From: CAXBBB01 sp963841855
GTDB taxonomy: Bacteria; Bacteroidota; Rhodothermia; Rhodothermales; BA12
Direction: 5' to 3'
DNA length: 64,000 nucleotides
Assembly (NCBI GenBank): GCA_963841855.1
Contig: CAWJEJ010000005.1
Coordinates: 537,161-601,160, forward strand
Below, piece after piece: positions 40,301 to 49,271 of this stretch (position 1 is its first letter; each line of letters begins with the position of its first letter). A program made the translations under genes and the position numbers. The notes under the pieces are model-generated. The model worked only from the letters and a program-made list of their open reading frames with translations. It was not told where the DNA came from and ran no database searches.

Positions 40301-40496
40301 CATCCAGCGCCACGCCCGCGTCGACTGGCTGCGCGACCCCGACGTGGAGAAGCACATGCAAAACGACGTGGAAGACTATCTGCTAATCGACTCGGACCTG
40401 ATCGACATGAACGGCGACGACTGGAAGGAGCGTACCAACCGCGTACTCGCCGAGGTGCTGCGCGTGGCACGCTCCCACGCCCGCCGCACCTCGTGA
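37350..40496 (+). CDS. hsdR: Type I restriction subunit HsdR
   Basis: A 1048-residue translocase-nuclease. The N-terminal PD-(D/E)xK nuclease motif is YRPDIVLFVNG...AIVECK (Asp156, Glu170, Lys172). The SF2 motor has GSGKSLTM (Walker A) and a DESH box (VLVDESHRSQYG), with further helicase motifs including GFTGTPLM and the QAIARVNR box. The start MSNPSYAEWP at 37350 is preferred; the open frame begins 15 codons earlier. It is followed by the YgjP-like gene with a GTGA overlap. Confidence 0.96.
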   Translation: MSNPSYAEWPDSQGPALDLLRVLGWTVLTPTQAMEMRGGSLSEVLLRTVLERQLRRLNPIDYRGTVHELSSAGAHHAAEKLRRLPEASLAQAGEAAYDLLMLGTSAEQTVDGDRKSPHIRYVDWDTTDRPDEDANEYHAVPEYPVQRSDGTTYRPDIVLFVNGIPLAIVECKRRDKNASVEAGIAQMLRNQKPSGIPRLFHTAQLLLSVQPNAVRYGATGTPTEFWSVWKEPDAEAAVRPHVQRRGPGQWEPCEQDRALWSLLRPKRLLELTRLFVVFDGGVKKVARYQQFFAVRSAMERVRQRDAQGRRRGGVVWHTQGSGKSLTMVMLAKAIALAPDMPGARILAVTDRKSLDKQIERTFRHCGKETTRARTGHHLTRLLADPRAQVVTSLVDKFKTAADTSPPLTGQTDTFVLVDESHRSQYGSLHALMRTVLPDACYLGFTGTPLMQAEKNTARRFGGLIEPSYTIDQAVADGTVVPLLYEGRHARQIVYQKPLDRAVDRVAEKLSDEQMRDLKRKATAKSRLAQTRQTLEEVVLDVAAHYSENWKDTGFKAMMVVPSRAAAVRAQQMLADDGRIVSAAVISGPDQREEDEDEDSDMAQVAAWWQRNVEERFGRGQAGEEAYDEHVIDRFKEYDGPDDPGIELLIVVSKLITGFDAPRATVLYVYKPLREHTLLQAIARVNRLHEGKDFGYVLDYWGVLGELDQALTSYSALAGYEADDVAGSLHSLRDEVDKLSQHHSDAWALFDGVPNTSDIEQMERHLADEERRHTFYDRASQFARTLQLALSSQHYHERTPADLKTRYLADAKFFAGLRRSVRLRYAEAVDYGAYESRIRKLLDTHVAIDEVEQVVRPVNVFDREAFEREVERVTGSAASKADAIAHRTKRVITQRMDEDPALYRKLSALIEEAIEAFRQQRLDELEYLKAAREIEDAARSGRTEGVPSVLHSRPEARAYFGILTDLAPHANPDTLAAAGLAIDALIQRHARVDWLRDPDVEKHMQNDVEDYLLIDSDLIDMNGDDWKERTNRVLAEVLRVARSHARRTS

Positions 40497-41239
40497 GCCA
40501 GCGCAGCACGCCTGCCCCACCGACCGCAAGCGGGAGCCTCACCTACGGCGCGCGCGAGATCCGGTACACCATCGTCCGCACCCCACGCGCGACGCTCGGC
40601 ATCGAAGTGCGTCCCGACGGCTCGGTGCGCGTCCGCGCGCCGCTCTCAGCCACAGACGCCGACGTGCACCGCGCCACCCAGCGCAAAGCCCGGTGGATCG
40701 CCCAGCAGCAGCGCGCCTTCGAGCGGATCGTGAGGCACGTCCCCGACAAGGAGTACGTCAGCGGTGAAACGCACCGGTACCTCGGACGGCAGTACCGCTT
40801 GAAGGTGATCGCGCAGTCTGCTCCTGCGAAAGAGCGCGTGCGTCTCTACGGTAGGTACTTCGAGATCTACACCCACGAAGCCACGAATCCAGAACACACC
40901 CGCATCCTACTCGAACGCTGGTACCGAACGAAGGCACAGGCCAAATTGGACGAGCGCTACGCCCAAGCCGCTGCCCATGCCGCGGCATTTGGCATCGAAG
41001 CGCCCCCCATGTCCGTGCGCAAGATGAAACGCCGATGGGGCAGCCACACCACTTCGAGCCGCATTCTGCTGCATCCCGATCTGGTAAAAGTGCCGACAGC
41101 CTGCATAGATTACGTCGCACTCCACGAACTCTGCCACGCGCGCTACCCGCACCACGGCCCTGCCTTCTACAGCCTGCTCGAACAGCTTTTACCTGACTGG
41201 CTCGCATGCAAACAGCGACTTGCACAAAACCAAGACTAG
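40493..41239 (+). CDS. YgjP-like metallopeptidase-type protein (M48/DUF45)
   Basis: A 248-residue protein starting at GTG within the hsdR stop (GTGA). Active-site pattern HELCHARYPHHGPAFY (H-E-x-x-H with a distal His) follows RKMKRRWGSHTTSSRILLHP. This DUF45 family is often the last gene of type I operons and is thought to be a zinc peptidase of unknown substrate. The reading frame upstream of 40493 is a shadow of hsdR. Confidence 0.88.
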   Translation: MSQRSTPAPPTASGSLTYGAREIRYTIVRTPRATLGIEVRPDGSVRVRAPLSATDADVHRATQRKARWIAQQQRAFERIVRHVPDKEYVSGETHRYLGRQYRLKVIAQSAPAKERVRLYGRYFEIYTHEATNPEHTRILLERWYRTKAQAKLDERYAQAAAHAAAFGIEAPPMSVRKMKRRWGSHTTSSRILLHPDLVKVPTACIDYVALHELCHARYPHHGPAFYSLLEQLLPDWLACKQRLAQNQD

Positions 41240-41306
41240 GTCCCCATTGCCTGTCTCGTATCATGCGAGCCCTATCTAACGCTCTCTCAACCCTGCATAC
41301 CACCAG

Positions 41307-43160
41307 ATGAACACACTCGGCACCGGCAAACTCTACGTCAAAGGTCTTTTCGGCAAGTCCCGCTTCTACCGCATCCCCGAGTACCAGCGTCCCTACGTGT
41401 GGGGTACCGAACAGGTCACCGACCTGCTCAACGACGTCACCTCAGCCATGGACGCCGACGCCGGTAAAGAGTACTTCATCGGCTGCATGATCTGGAACGA
41501 CAAGACCCACACCTCAGGCGAATACCGTTTCGACATCCACGACATCCTGGACGGCCAGCAGCGCTTCATCACGCTCTTCCTCCTCCACGCCGTTCTGCGC
41601 GACCTGTCACATGACGACAAACTCGCCCAGAAGGTCTCCGAGCGGCTGCGCCAGGAAGAGGACACCTACGACAACATCCCCGAGCGCAACCGCATTGAGT
41701 TCGTCGTGCGCGACGACAAGGAGTTCCTCGCCGACTGGGTACTCGAACCCGGCGCGACCGGCAACATCGCAGACTTACGCCACATCGAATCCGACAATTC
41801 GCGGTCCGTTTCCGTCCGCCGCATGGCAGGCGTCCTCGTCGACATGCACCACTGGTGGACACAGCGCCTCGGCGAGCTCGAACCCGACCAGCGCGAAGAC
41901 TACATCGCCGACTTCTTCGGCTACCTCTCCAACAACGTCCTAGCGCTCTACCTCTCCACGCCCGACAATCTTGACGACGCCTACAACCTCTTTACCGTCC
42001 TCAACAGCCGAGGTCTCCAGCTCCGGTCCGCCGACATCATCCGCGCCCAAAACCTGCGTCAGATAACTGATGAGGACAAACGTCTTCAACTGGCGCGTAC
42101 CTGGGAATCCTACGACGACGCCATTCGCGAGCCGCTCGACTCGTTCGACGAGCTTCTCATGGCCACTGCGCTCTCGCAGATCAAGTTCACCAGCGGCAAG
42201 ACCAAGACGATCCGGCACGCTTTCGACTACCTCATCGAACGCAAGGACCTGCAACCTGGCGAGCAGTTCTTCTCGCTCGTCGGACAGTACGTGGGGCACT
42301 TCAAAGCCATCAGCGTTCCCAACCTCCAGATCCCAGCCGAACAGCAGACCGACTTTCGCAATCTCTACTTCATCCTCGGCAAAACGCTAGGTAGTCAGTT
42401 CGTTATGCCGCTGCTCTACTACCGCAACGTCTTCGGAGACCACCACATCCTTGACTTCTTCGTTCGCCTCGACAACATCCTGTCGATGTCGTGGCTGCTG
42501 GGCTACCGCACAGCCAAAGTGCGCATCTTCGCCATCATGCGCCGCATGGACGAAATCGCCGCAGGCGAGGGCAGCAAGCCAGCTCAGGCCCAACAGTTCC
42601 TCGCCGATGAGGTAATGACGTACGGGTACAGTCATTCTCGCTCGCGCACCGACATGGACCTAGACGAGTTTGCACAACTACTGGACGAAGAGGAATGGGG
42701 CGCCTTCGGTGGCCAGAAGCTCAATAAAACACGCTACCTGCTGCTCAAACTCGATCTGCTGCACGCCAACAGCCAGACGCGCCTCGACTTCAACCGGGCC
42801 AAGTCGTCCGTCGAGCACATCTTACCCCAGAAGCCTCAGCACGCCTATCCTGATTTGCCCGCCGAGGCGCATGAGCAGTGGGTCCACCGCTTGGGTAACC
42901 TCGTCCTGCTCGACGTCAAGAAAAACAGCTCGCTCAGCAACGCCGCCTACCCCGACAAGCGCGAGCGGTACCAGAAGCATTTCGAGGCGCGCCCCTATAC
43001 GCAGAGCATATTCATGCGGCACGGTCAGTGGGATCTCGACAGATTGAGGAGCCAGCACCAGTATGCCGTCGGCCTGTTGCGCGACTACTACGCAGCCAAC
43101 AGCCACCAAGCTCTAACGGACCTGCGCGCCAAGCCGCTTACGACGCCCCAACTGTTCTGA
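41307..43160 (+). CDS. DUF262/DUF1524 nuclease (GmrSD-like type IV restriction)
   Basis: A 617-residue protein. DUF262 begins with IPEYQRPYVWGTEQ (residue 22 onward) and DILDGQQRFIT (about residue 77), the ParB-like nucleotide-hydrolysing part. The C-terminal DUF1524 HNH nuclease has SVEHILPQ (His) and HRLGNLVLLDVKKNSSLSN. In GmrSD these are two subunits cutting glucosylated hydroxymethylcytosine DNA; here they are fused. It is preceded by a 67-bp gap from the restriction operon and followed by another HNH gene. Confidence 0.88.
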   Translation: MNTLGTGKLYVKGLFGKSRFYRIPEYQRPYVWGTEQVTDLLNDVTSAMDADAGKEYFIGCMIWNDKTHTSGEYRFDIHDILDGQQRFITLFLLHAVLRDLSHDDKLAQKVSERLRQEEDTYDNIPERNRIEFVVRDDKEFLADWVLEPGATGNIADLRHIESDNSRSVSVRRMAGVLVDMHHWWTQRLGELEPDQREDYIADFFGYLSNNVLALYLSTPDNLDDAYNLFTVLNSRGLQLRSADIIRAQNLRQITDEDKRLQLARTWESYDDAIREPLDSFDELLMATALSQIKFTSGKTKTIRHAFDYLIERKDLQPGEQFFSLVGQYVGHFKAISVPNLQIPAEQQTDFRNLYFILGKTLGSQFVMPLLYYRNVFGDHHILDFFVRLDNILSMSWLLGYRTAKVRIFAIMRRMDEIAAGEGSKPAQAQQFLADEVMTYGYSHSRSRTDMDLDEFAQLLDEEEWGAFGGQKLNKTRYLLLKLDLLHANSQTRLDFNRAKSSVEHILPQKPQHAYPDLPAEAHEQWVHRLGNLVLLDVKKNSSLSNAAYPDKRERYQKHFEARPYTQSIFMRHGQWDLDRLRSQHQYAVGLLRDYYAANSHQALTDLRAKPLTTPQLF

Positions 43161-43170
43161 CGCCAGCCTC

Positions 43171-44133
43171 ATGCGCGCCTTTATCGCCAACACCGACTAC
43201 GACTGGTACTACCACCTCTCCGATCTCGCCGCTCAGCCCGACGGACTCGACGAGGTCAACTTCTGGAAACCTTCCGGTCGCGGCGGCACCTTCCGCGCCC
43301 TCTCGTTCGGCGAACCGCTCGTCTTCAAGCTCAAAAAAGAGCACGGACACGCCATCGCCGGCTTTGGCCTCTACACCGCCTTCCGCCGCTTGACCCTGCG
43401 CGAGGCATGGCGCGCGTTTGGAGAAGGCAACGGCGCCCCATCGCTCACCGATGTCCAGACGCGCGTCGCCAAATACGCCAGCGGAGCCGACAGCCTATCG
43501 CACACGGTCGGCTGCATCCTGCTCTCCACGCCCTTTCTCTTTCCGCGCGAAATGTGGATCGACGCTCCCGCTGACTGGGCAGATCAGATCGTCGGCGGCA
43601 AAGGCTACGACACCTCCCATGGCGAAGGCCGACGCATCTGGCAGGCCTGCCTCGACCGCGCCGCCACGCTCTCCCAGAGCATCATCCTGAACCCAGCAGC
43701 ACCGGCCACGCTCTTCGACCGAGCCGCCGAACCGCCTCAGCGCTACGGTGCCGAGCGCACTATCCGCCCGCGCCTCGGCCAGAGCACGTTCCGCTTCGGC
43801 CTTGAAGACGCCTACGGACAGTGCGCCGTCACGCGCGAGCACTCGCTCCCCGCCCTCGACGCCGCCCACATCGTCCCCTACCGCGAAGGCGGCTCGCACG
43901 ATCTCACCAACGGCCTGCTTCTACGAGCCGACGTGCACCGCCTCTACGACAGCGGATACGTTACCGTCACGCCCGATTACACCTTCAAGGTCAGCCCCCG
44001 CCTGCGCAAGGACTTCGACAACGGCAAGGTCTACTACGCCCTCGACGGACAGCGCATCTTCGCCCCTGACGATCTCCAACGTCGCCCCAGTCCCGAGAAC
44101 CTCGAAGCTGCTAGCAACCGCTTTCTCGCGTAG
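43171..44133 (+). CDS. HNH endonuclease (HNH_2 type)
   Basis: A 320-residue protein 10 bases after the DUF262 gene. The HNH core is CAVTREHSLPALDAAHIVPY then HDLTNGLLLRADVHRLYDSG (about residues 215-260). The N-terminal 150 residues have a WYYHLSDLAAQPDGLDEVNFW pattern suggestive of a modified-base-reading (PUA/EVE-like) domain. It is probably co-transcribed with the DUF262 gene and likely a partner restriction factor. Confidence 0.83.
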   Translation: MRAFIANTDYDWYYHLSDLAAQPDGLDEVNFWKPSGRGGTFRALSFGEPLVFKLKKEHGHAIAGFGLYTAFRRLTLREAWRAFGEGNGAPSLTDVQTRVAKYASGADSLSHTVGCILLSTPFLFPREMWIDAPADWADQIVGGKGYDTSHGEGRRIWQACLDRAATLSQSIILNPAAPATLFDRAAEPPQRYGAERTIRPRLGQSTFRFGLEDAYGQCAVTREHSLPALDAAHIVPYREGGSHDLTNGLLLRADVHRLYDSGYVTVTPDYTFKVSPRLRKDFDNGKVYYALDGQRIFAPDDLQRRPSPENLEAASNRFLA

Positions 44134-44428
44134 CAGTCTCGATCGCGCGGCAGACCCGCACCATGGGCTGATCTCGTCTTCGTCCAGTCATACCCTTTGT
44201 AGCAACAATGCGCCTCGACTATCCGTGAGCTCTGACTCAACACCAATCCGGACGCTCGACGACTGTCAGAATAATGCCAGCTGAGGAGGAGGTGGGGGTG
44301 GGTAGAAAACCCCAATGATCACGAACGGATTTGGCGCTCCCATTCGGTGATATTTTAGTGTCGTTCCTAGAAAGAGATGCACGTCGCGATCAGCGGCCAG
44401 AGACTCGTACTTATCCCGAACCTTCTTA

Positions 44429-45280
44429 GGCGGTGTGGACATTTGAGTTTGGCTTGGTCGCGCCGATAGCAGCAGTAACCAGCCGCTGCCGCCATGCCTC
44501 GCCACACGCTCTCCGACTCCCAGTTCGACCGCCTCGCTCCGCTACTGCCCGGCAAAACCGGCGACCGAGGCCGCTCCGCCGTCAGCAACCGCCGCTTCCT
44601 CGACGCCGTGCTCTTCGTCGCCAAGACCGGATGCCCCTGGCGCGACCTGCCGCCCGCGCTCGGCAACTGGAATTCGACCTGGCGCAGGTTCGACCGCTGG
44701 GCCAAACGCGGCGTCTGGCAGCGCATATTCGAGGCGCTCGCCTGCCCCGAGGCCGAGTGGCTACTGCTCGATTCGACGAGCGTCAAGGCACACCAATGCG
44801 CGTCGGGGGCGCAAAAAAGGGGGTCTCACACGAAGCGGCGCAGGCCCGCGAAGCCTTTGGACGCTCTCGCGGCGGCCTGAACACTAAACTGCATGCTGCT
44901 TGCGACGAGCACGGACGCCCGATGCGGCTCGTGCTTTCGCCGGGCAACCGCGACGACCGGACGCGGGCGATGGAACTGCTGGTCGGCCTGCGCGCCGCCG
45001 CCGTCGTGGCCGACAAAGGCTACGATGCGGACTGGCTGGTGTGGTACGTCGAGCATCAGGGAGCCGAAGCGGTAATTCCGCCTCGCTCGAACCGCAAGGT
45101 GCAGCGCGGCTACGACGCGGCGAAGTACCGAGCGCGAAACGGAGTCGAGCGCTTCTTCGGGCGCGTCAAGCGGTTTCGGCGGGTGTCGACGCGCTACGAG
45201 AAGAAGGCGGTCAACTTCCTGTCGATGGCCCATTTCGCCTCATCGCTGCTCTTACTCCCACACTGAATGTCCACACCGCC
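44429..45280 (+). mobile_element. IS5-family (IS427-type) insertion sequence
   Basis: 852 bp. Inverted ends GGCGGTGTGGACATT at 44429-44443 and its complement at 45266-45280. Flanked by TA duplicated at 44427-44428 and 45281-45282. It encodes one transposase in two frames and interrupts the DUF488-partner gene. Confidence 0.9.
44494..45266 (+). CDS. IS5-family transposase, two frames with slippery site
   Basis: Frame 1 (MPRHTLSDSQFDRLAPLLPG) carries the first catalytic Asp (LLLDSTSVKAH). Frame 2 carries the second Asp (DKGYDAD) and the Glu (VERFFGRVKRFRR). The frames join at GCAAAAAAGGGGG (44812-44824), a classic slippery run of six As and five Gs used by IS427-group elements for programmed frameshifting. 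All three DDE residues are present, so the element may be functional. Confidence 0.85.
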
Positions 45281-45961
45281 TAACAGCAACGGCCTCATCT
45301 CCCTCAGCGTTGCGAAGACAGTTCCAGTAAAGTGCACCAATCTCCCAGTCCTCGATCATGAGCTTTGATTCTGCTCCATCCTCATCTCGGAAACGATAGC
45401 TGAACTTATAAGGCAATTTGGATACAAGAGACTTTCCCTCCTCACCTGGCCGAACAGGAGGCGTGAATAAGTCTAGCTCACGCAGTTGAGCTTGCCAGAC
45501 AGAAGACCATTCCCGCTCAACCTCTTCCACCGCTAGGCCCAAGATTGTAGTGGGCTTAAATGTCGCTAAGGAGATAGGCCGCTCCGCGTAAGCGTCTTCC
45601 ACGAGCTTTCTGCGAGACGTGTACACATTCCGGAGGCAAAGCTCTCGGCGAGCAGCCCAGTCTCGTTGCCTCCCTGTACCCACCTTCTCTCCCACCACCA
45701 TGTCGACCAGTTCGCTACTCAACGGCCGGTAACTCTCTGCACGAAAGTCCTGGCTCGAACTACTTCGTTTAATATCCAATTCGATCCATTGATACTTCGC
45801 TACGTATTTATTGGAGTTAAGGAAGCGGTAGGGCACAGGATAGATTCGCACCCACGATCCGTCTTCAAGGAAACCAGCTGTGCAAACCAGTTCGCCGTAG
45901 GACCGTGAAGGCAAAGGGTAAGCCTTCACGGTCACGAAAACCTTTTTGCGCTCCACTAAGC

Positions 45962-46843
45962 TCATAGATGTTTCAGCGGTGCATTCCATTGCGGAAGATC
46001 CGCTACTGCCGCAGATACGCGGCTTCTGTGGCAATCTCCATGACAGGCTTCAAAACATGTAAGCGCAACTCGCCCACCTCTCTCAACAATCCCAGCTATT
46101 TGCCTCAACTCCTCCCCACGACGCGGTAACACGTCTCGCGCGTACTCATCAAACAAGCGCTCAAAGTCGCTCGACGAGTCTACTCCTTTTCGCCTTCCAG
46201 AGGGGATTCCCAGCTCGGGAATATGTACATACCGGATACCTATCTTTTCGGTGCATGCGCTGAGCGTGCGTTTTGAAAATCCATATTTCCGGCTGACGGG
46301 ATTTTTCCGAACGTCGCACAGCACAGTGACGCCGTGCAGGAGCAGCTGATTTAAGTACGACTCCAACGAGCGCCCTTCGTATCCAATGGTCAGTAAAGCT
46401 GGACGATTTTCGACCACTCGCATGGCCTCGACAGCTCCCATCTCTGACGGATGCAAAACATCCTGCGCTATTCTGCTGCGAGTCGCGTAAAACGGATGAT
46501 CTGAATACACTTTCCGCACAAGCTCCCGTCCTCGAAGCCTTCCATAGTGCTCCACATGATGTATTAGTCGCCGGCGGTCATCTGGACGGAGCATCTCTAC
46601 ATAACTAGTCCGCGTTTCCTTGCGCCACGTGTCGCCATCGCTCAAAAGGCCTGCTCGCATCATTGGGGCACGATCAGCCTCCGCACTAAACGAGTAGCAT
46701 CCAAACTGGTAGGGAACGAAATCGTAAGCCGTTTCGGGCTGCTGCTGCGTGTAGATAAATAGGTGCTTCTGAAAATCTGTCCGGTTTAGCTCTCCTCCCA
46801 GAGCTTCGAGTAATGCAAGAATGACTTTTCGGCGATAGAACAT
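45962..46843 (-). CDS. DUF488 domain protein with N-terminal winged-helix-like region
   Basis: A 293-residue protein. The first 110 residues (LLEALGGELNRTDFQKHLFI, VPYQFGCYSFSAEADRAPMM) form a phage-associated helical domain that precedes DUF488. The C-terminal DUF488 core has LTIGYEGRSLESYLNQLLLH, VRKNPVSRKYGFSK and the Cys-containing CFEACHGDCHR. DUF488 function is unknown. It is followed at once by the conserved partner gene (now split by the IS). The pair is common on mobile elements and may be a small defence or modification system. Confidence 0.78.
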   Translation of the reverse strand: MFYRRKVILALLEALGGELNRTDFQKHLFIYTQQQPETAYDFVPYQFGCYSFSAEADRAPMMRAGLLSDGDTWRKETRTSYVEMLRPDDRRRLIHHVEHYGRLRGRELVRKVYSDHPFYATRSRIAQDVLHPSEMGAVEAMRVVENRPALLTIGYEGRSLESYLNQLLLHGVTVLCDVRKNPVSRKYGFSKRTLSACTEKIGIRYVHIPELGIPSGRRKGVDSSSDFERLFDEYARDVLPRRGEELRQIAGIVERGGRVALTCFEACHGDCHRSRVSAAVADLPQWNAPLKHL

Positions 46844-46939
46844 AGACTGGGGGCGAGAGGATCGAGATGACGCGGAGTTTAGCCGGAAAATACCTCATCG
46901 CGCTGAACATCCTGTGTCACACCTGCTTGACATTTCAGC

Positions 46940-47790
46940 CTAGGCTTTGTCTGAGAAAGCGGCCCGAAAAAGGCGGCGAATGCAGGCCAGCTTGACCATC
47001 GCCAGAAAAGAGCTTGCCAACTTGTCGAAGCGAGTCGCGATGCTGCGGTGCTCTTTCAAAAACCCGATCAGCCGTTCGACCGCGTTGCGGCGCGCGTACT
47101 GCTCCGTGCAGAGCATCGGCGGACGCCCTTTGCGACGACGCTTCCTGCCTTCGGGCACCTTGCGCTCTGGAATAACCGCTCGGATGCGGCGAGCGCGCAG
47201 CCACGCCCGCACTTTCTTCGAGTCGTAGCCCCGGTCGGCAAGCAGACGGGCCGGGCGACGAGGGGCCTCGACGAGCGCGCATGCCGCCTCGAACTGCGCT
47301 ACTTCGGCGCGCTGGCCTGCCGTCAGATGAACCGCGAGCGGCAATCCGTTTCCGTCGCAGACCACGTGCAGTTTGCTCGTCAGTCCACCGCGGCTTCTGC
47401 CGAGCGCTTGGGCTGCCTGGCTCTCTCTGGCGCAGGCGTCCCCCTTTTTCGCGCTCCCGCGGCTACCCGCGAGGCGCGTACGCTCGTCCCGTCGATCATC
47501 CAGGTTGAGTAGTCGAGGTTGCCATCTGCGGCCAGTTTCAGGTGCAGCGCGCGCAGAATGGCATCGAACACGCTCTGGTCGCGGTAGCGCTTGAAGCGTT
47601 CGTAGACGGTCTGCCACTTGCCGTAGCGGTCCGGTACGTCTCGCCAGGGCGCGCCCGAGCAGAGTTTCCAGAAGATGCCGTTCAGAGTGATGCGATCGTC
47701 GGCGCGGCGCCTGCCTCGTGTGGGACTGGGTAGCAGCGGCTGGACGAGGGCAAACTGCTCGTCGGAGAGTTCGTAGCGGCGCGGCGGCAT
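46940..47790 (-). CDS. IS5-family transposase, two frames
   Basis: Frame 1 starts at 47790 (MPPRRYELSDEQFALVQPLL) and contains MIDGTSVRAS; frame 2 continues with LADRGYDSKKV and NAVERLIGFLKEHRSI, completing the DDE triad. The frames meet at GCGAAAAAGGGGG on the minus strand (near 47447-47459), a probable programmed frameshift site. Confidence 0.82.
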
Positions 47791-47846
47791 GGTCGGTGGC
47801 TGGAAAGGGCGCCGAATCTATGCCATTCCATTTCTCAGACAAAGCC
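46943..47846 (-). mobile_element. Second IS5-family insertion sequence
   Basis: 904 bp with inverted ends GGCTTTGTCTGAGAAA (46943-46958) and the complement (47831-47846), flanked by TA on both sides (46941-46942, 47847-47848). It differs in sequence from the copy at 44429. It lies between the DUF488 gene and the McrA-like nuclease and breaks no recognisable gene. Confidence 0.88.
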
Positions 47847-47908
47847 TAGCTCTCACGATCGTCCTTGCATGCACCATGCAGCTCACGTAAACAGCTTTCT
47901 GACTGCAA

Positions 47909-48866
47909 ATGGCGACTCCATCATCTGCTACCGTGACGCGTAAAAACTTCCTCGATCGCCTGCGCTCGATCCGCCAGCACAGCCAGAACGGACAGCGCGC
48001 CCCGCACAAGCCGCTCCTACTCCTGCTCGCCCTCGCCCGGTGGCAAAGCGGCCAGCGCGAACTCCCCTACTCGTCCGTAGAACAGCCCTTACGCGATCTG
48101 CTCACCGACTTCGGCCGCCCCACCCAGAGCGGCAACCAAAGCCCCCAGTACCCCTTCTGGCGACTGCAAAACGACGACCTCTGGACCGTCGCCCGAGCCG
48201 GAGAACTCACTCGCCGCGCCTCCAACACCGACCCCACCGTCACGTCGCTGCGCCGCGTCGACCCGCCCGGTACCTTCACCTCCGACGTGCAAGCGCTCCT
48301 CACGCGCGATCCCTCGCTCGTGCGTCACCGCCGCCCGGCTGCTGCTGGACGAGCACTTCCCCTCCACTCTCCACGACGAGATCCTGGCCGCTGCCGGCTT
48401 CGACGAGGACGCGCTGGACGACGCACCGTTCACCTACGACACGCCCAAGCGCCGCCCTTCGCGCCGCCGCGATCCCGCCTTCCGCCGCCACGTGCTCTCG
48501 GCCTACGGCGACGCCTGCGCGCTCTGCGGCTTCGACGCCCGACTGAACGGCAAGCCCGTCGGCCTCGACGCCGCCCACGTGCGCTGGCACCAGGCGGGCG
48601 GTGCCGACGACGTGTCGAACGGCCTCGCCCTGTGCGCGCTCCACCACCGCCTCTTCGACCGCGGCGCGTGGACGCTCACGTTCGAGTGGTCCGTCGAGGT
48701 AGCGGCAAGTGCCCAGGGCGGCCCGGCTACCCGCTCGCTCCTACTCGACCACCACGGCCGCACGCTCTACCGCCCATCGGCCCAGTCAGGCCGAGTCGCC
48801 GAAGCCAACGTGCGCTGGCACCACCGCGAGGTGTTCCGAGAAGCCACCTCGGTCCGTAACCAGTAG
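47909..48866 (+). pseudogene. McrA-like HNH restriction enzyme (sulfur-binding domain type), frameshifted
   Basis: Frame 1 covers the N-terminal domain (APHKPLLLLLALARW, then QYPFWRLQNDDLW) and frame 3 the C-terminal HNH (CALCGFDARLNGKPVGLDAA, HHRLFDRGAWTL). One extra base near 48325 separates them; removing it gives a continuous protein of about 318 residues. The layout matches enzymes of the ScoMcrA/SprMcrA group, which bind phosphorothioated DNA through a sulfur-binding domain and cut it with HNH. As read, it would make a truncated protein. Its end overlaps the convergent DUF5675 gene. Confidence 0.75.
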
Positions 48867-49271
48867 TCTCGCGCGGTCCTCCACAATCGATAGCACAGCA
48901 CGCAGCGCCTTGCGGCTGCTCGTCACCTCGTCGCGTCCGTCGCCGTCGATGTCGGCGCGCCCCACTCCCGGCAGGATGCACCCGCGTGTGTCGCGTGGAT
49001 AGTTGCCCGCGTGTAGCAGAATGAAGCTGCGCGGGGCCGTCCCCAGCACGATCAGGTGCTTGCGGTACCGCCGGCTCCACCGCCGCCGCACGTCGTACAG
49101 CCCTGGCGGTATGCAGCTCTCGCCGATGCGGTTGCCGCGCCACGGCGGTTCGAGCGCCCACCCGTCCAGGCGCAGCACGCCGTCTGCGTCGTAGACGTGC
49201 AGCCTACCCAGCGTCCGGTCCGGCAGGTGCTCGGTCCGATGCAGGTGGATCAGCGGATGCGGATCGTACAT
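48786..49271 (-). CDS. DUF5675 (phage lysis-associated) protein
   Basis: A 161-residue protein. The DUF5675 pattern is visible: HRTEHLPDRTLGRLHVYD, WALEPPWRGNRIGESCIPPG, then HAGNYPRDTRGCILPG. Such genes sit in phage lysis regions. The C-terminus overlaps the McrA-like gene by 81 bases on the opposite strand, so the last residues may be artefactual or the genes may truly overlap. It overlaps the holin-like gene upstream by 68 bases, perhaps because that gene has a further frameshift. Confidence 0.7.
   Translation of the reverse strand: MYDPHPLIHLHRTEHLPDRTLGRLHVYDADGVLRLDGWALEPPWRGNRIGESCIPPGLYDVRRRWSRRYRKHLIVLGTAPRSFILLHAGNYPRDTRGCILPGVGRADIDGDGRDEVTSSRKALRAVLSIVEDRARLLVTDRGGFSEHLAVVPAHVGFGDSA

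Larger units (their letters stand above)
44266..45965 (-). pseudogene. DUF488-partner gene split by an IS5-family element
   Basis: The upstream half runs from 45965 (MSLVERKKVFVTVKAYPLPS) to the IS edge at 45281. The downstream half, from 44428 to the stop at 44266, reads VRDKYESLAADRDVHLFLGT then PNPFVIIGVFYPPPPPPQLA. Removing the IS and one TA target copy restores an uninterrupted frame across ...EAVAV-KKVRDKYE. The family is a conserved partner of DUF488 proteins, with the PNPFVIIG ending. The start overlaps the DUF488 stop by a few bases, a typical two-gene operon. Insertion looks fairly recent because both halves keep their frame. Confidence 0.8.
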
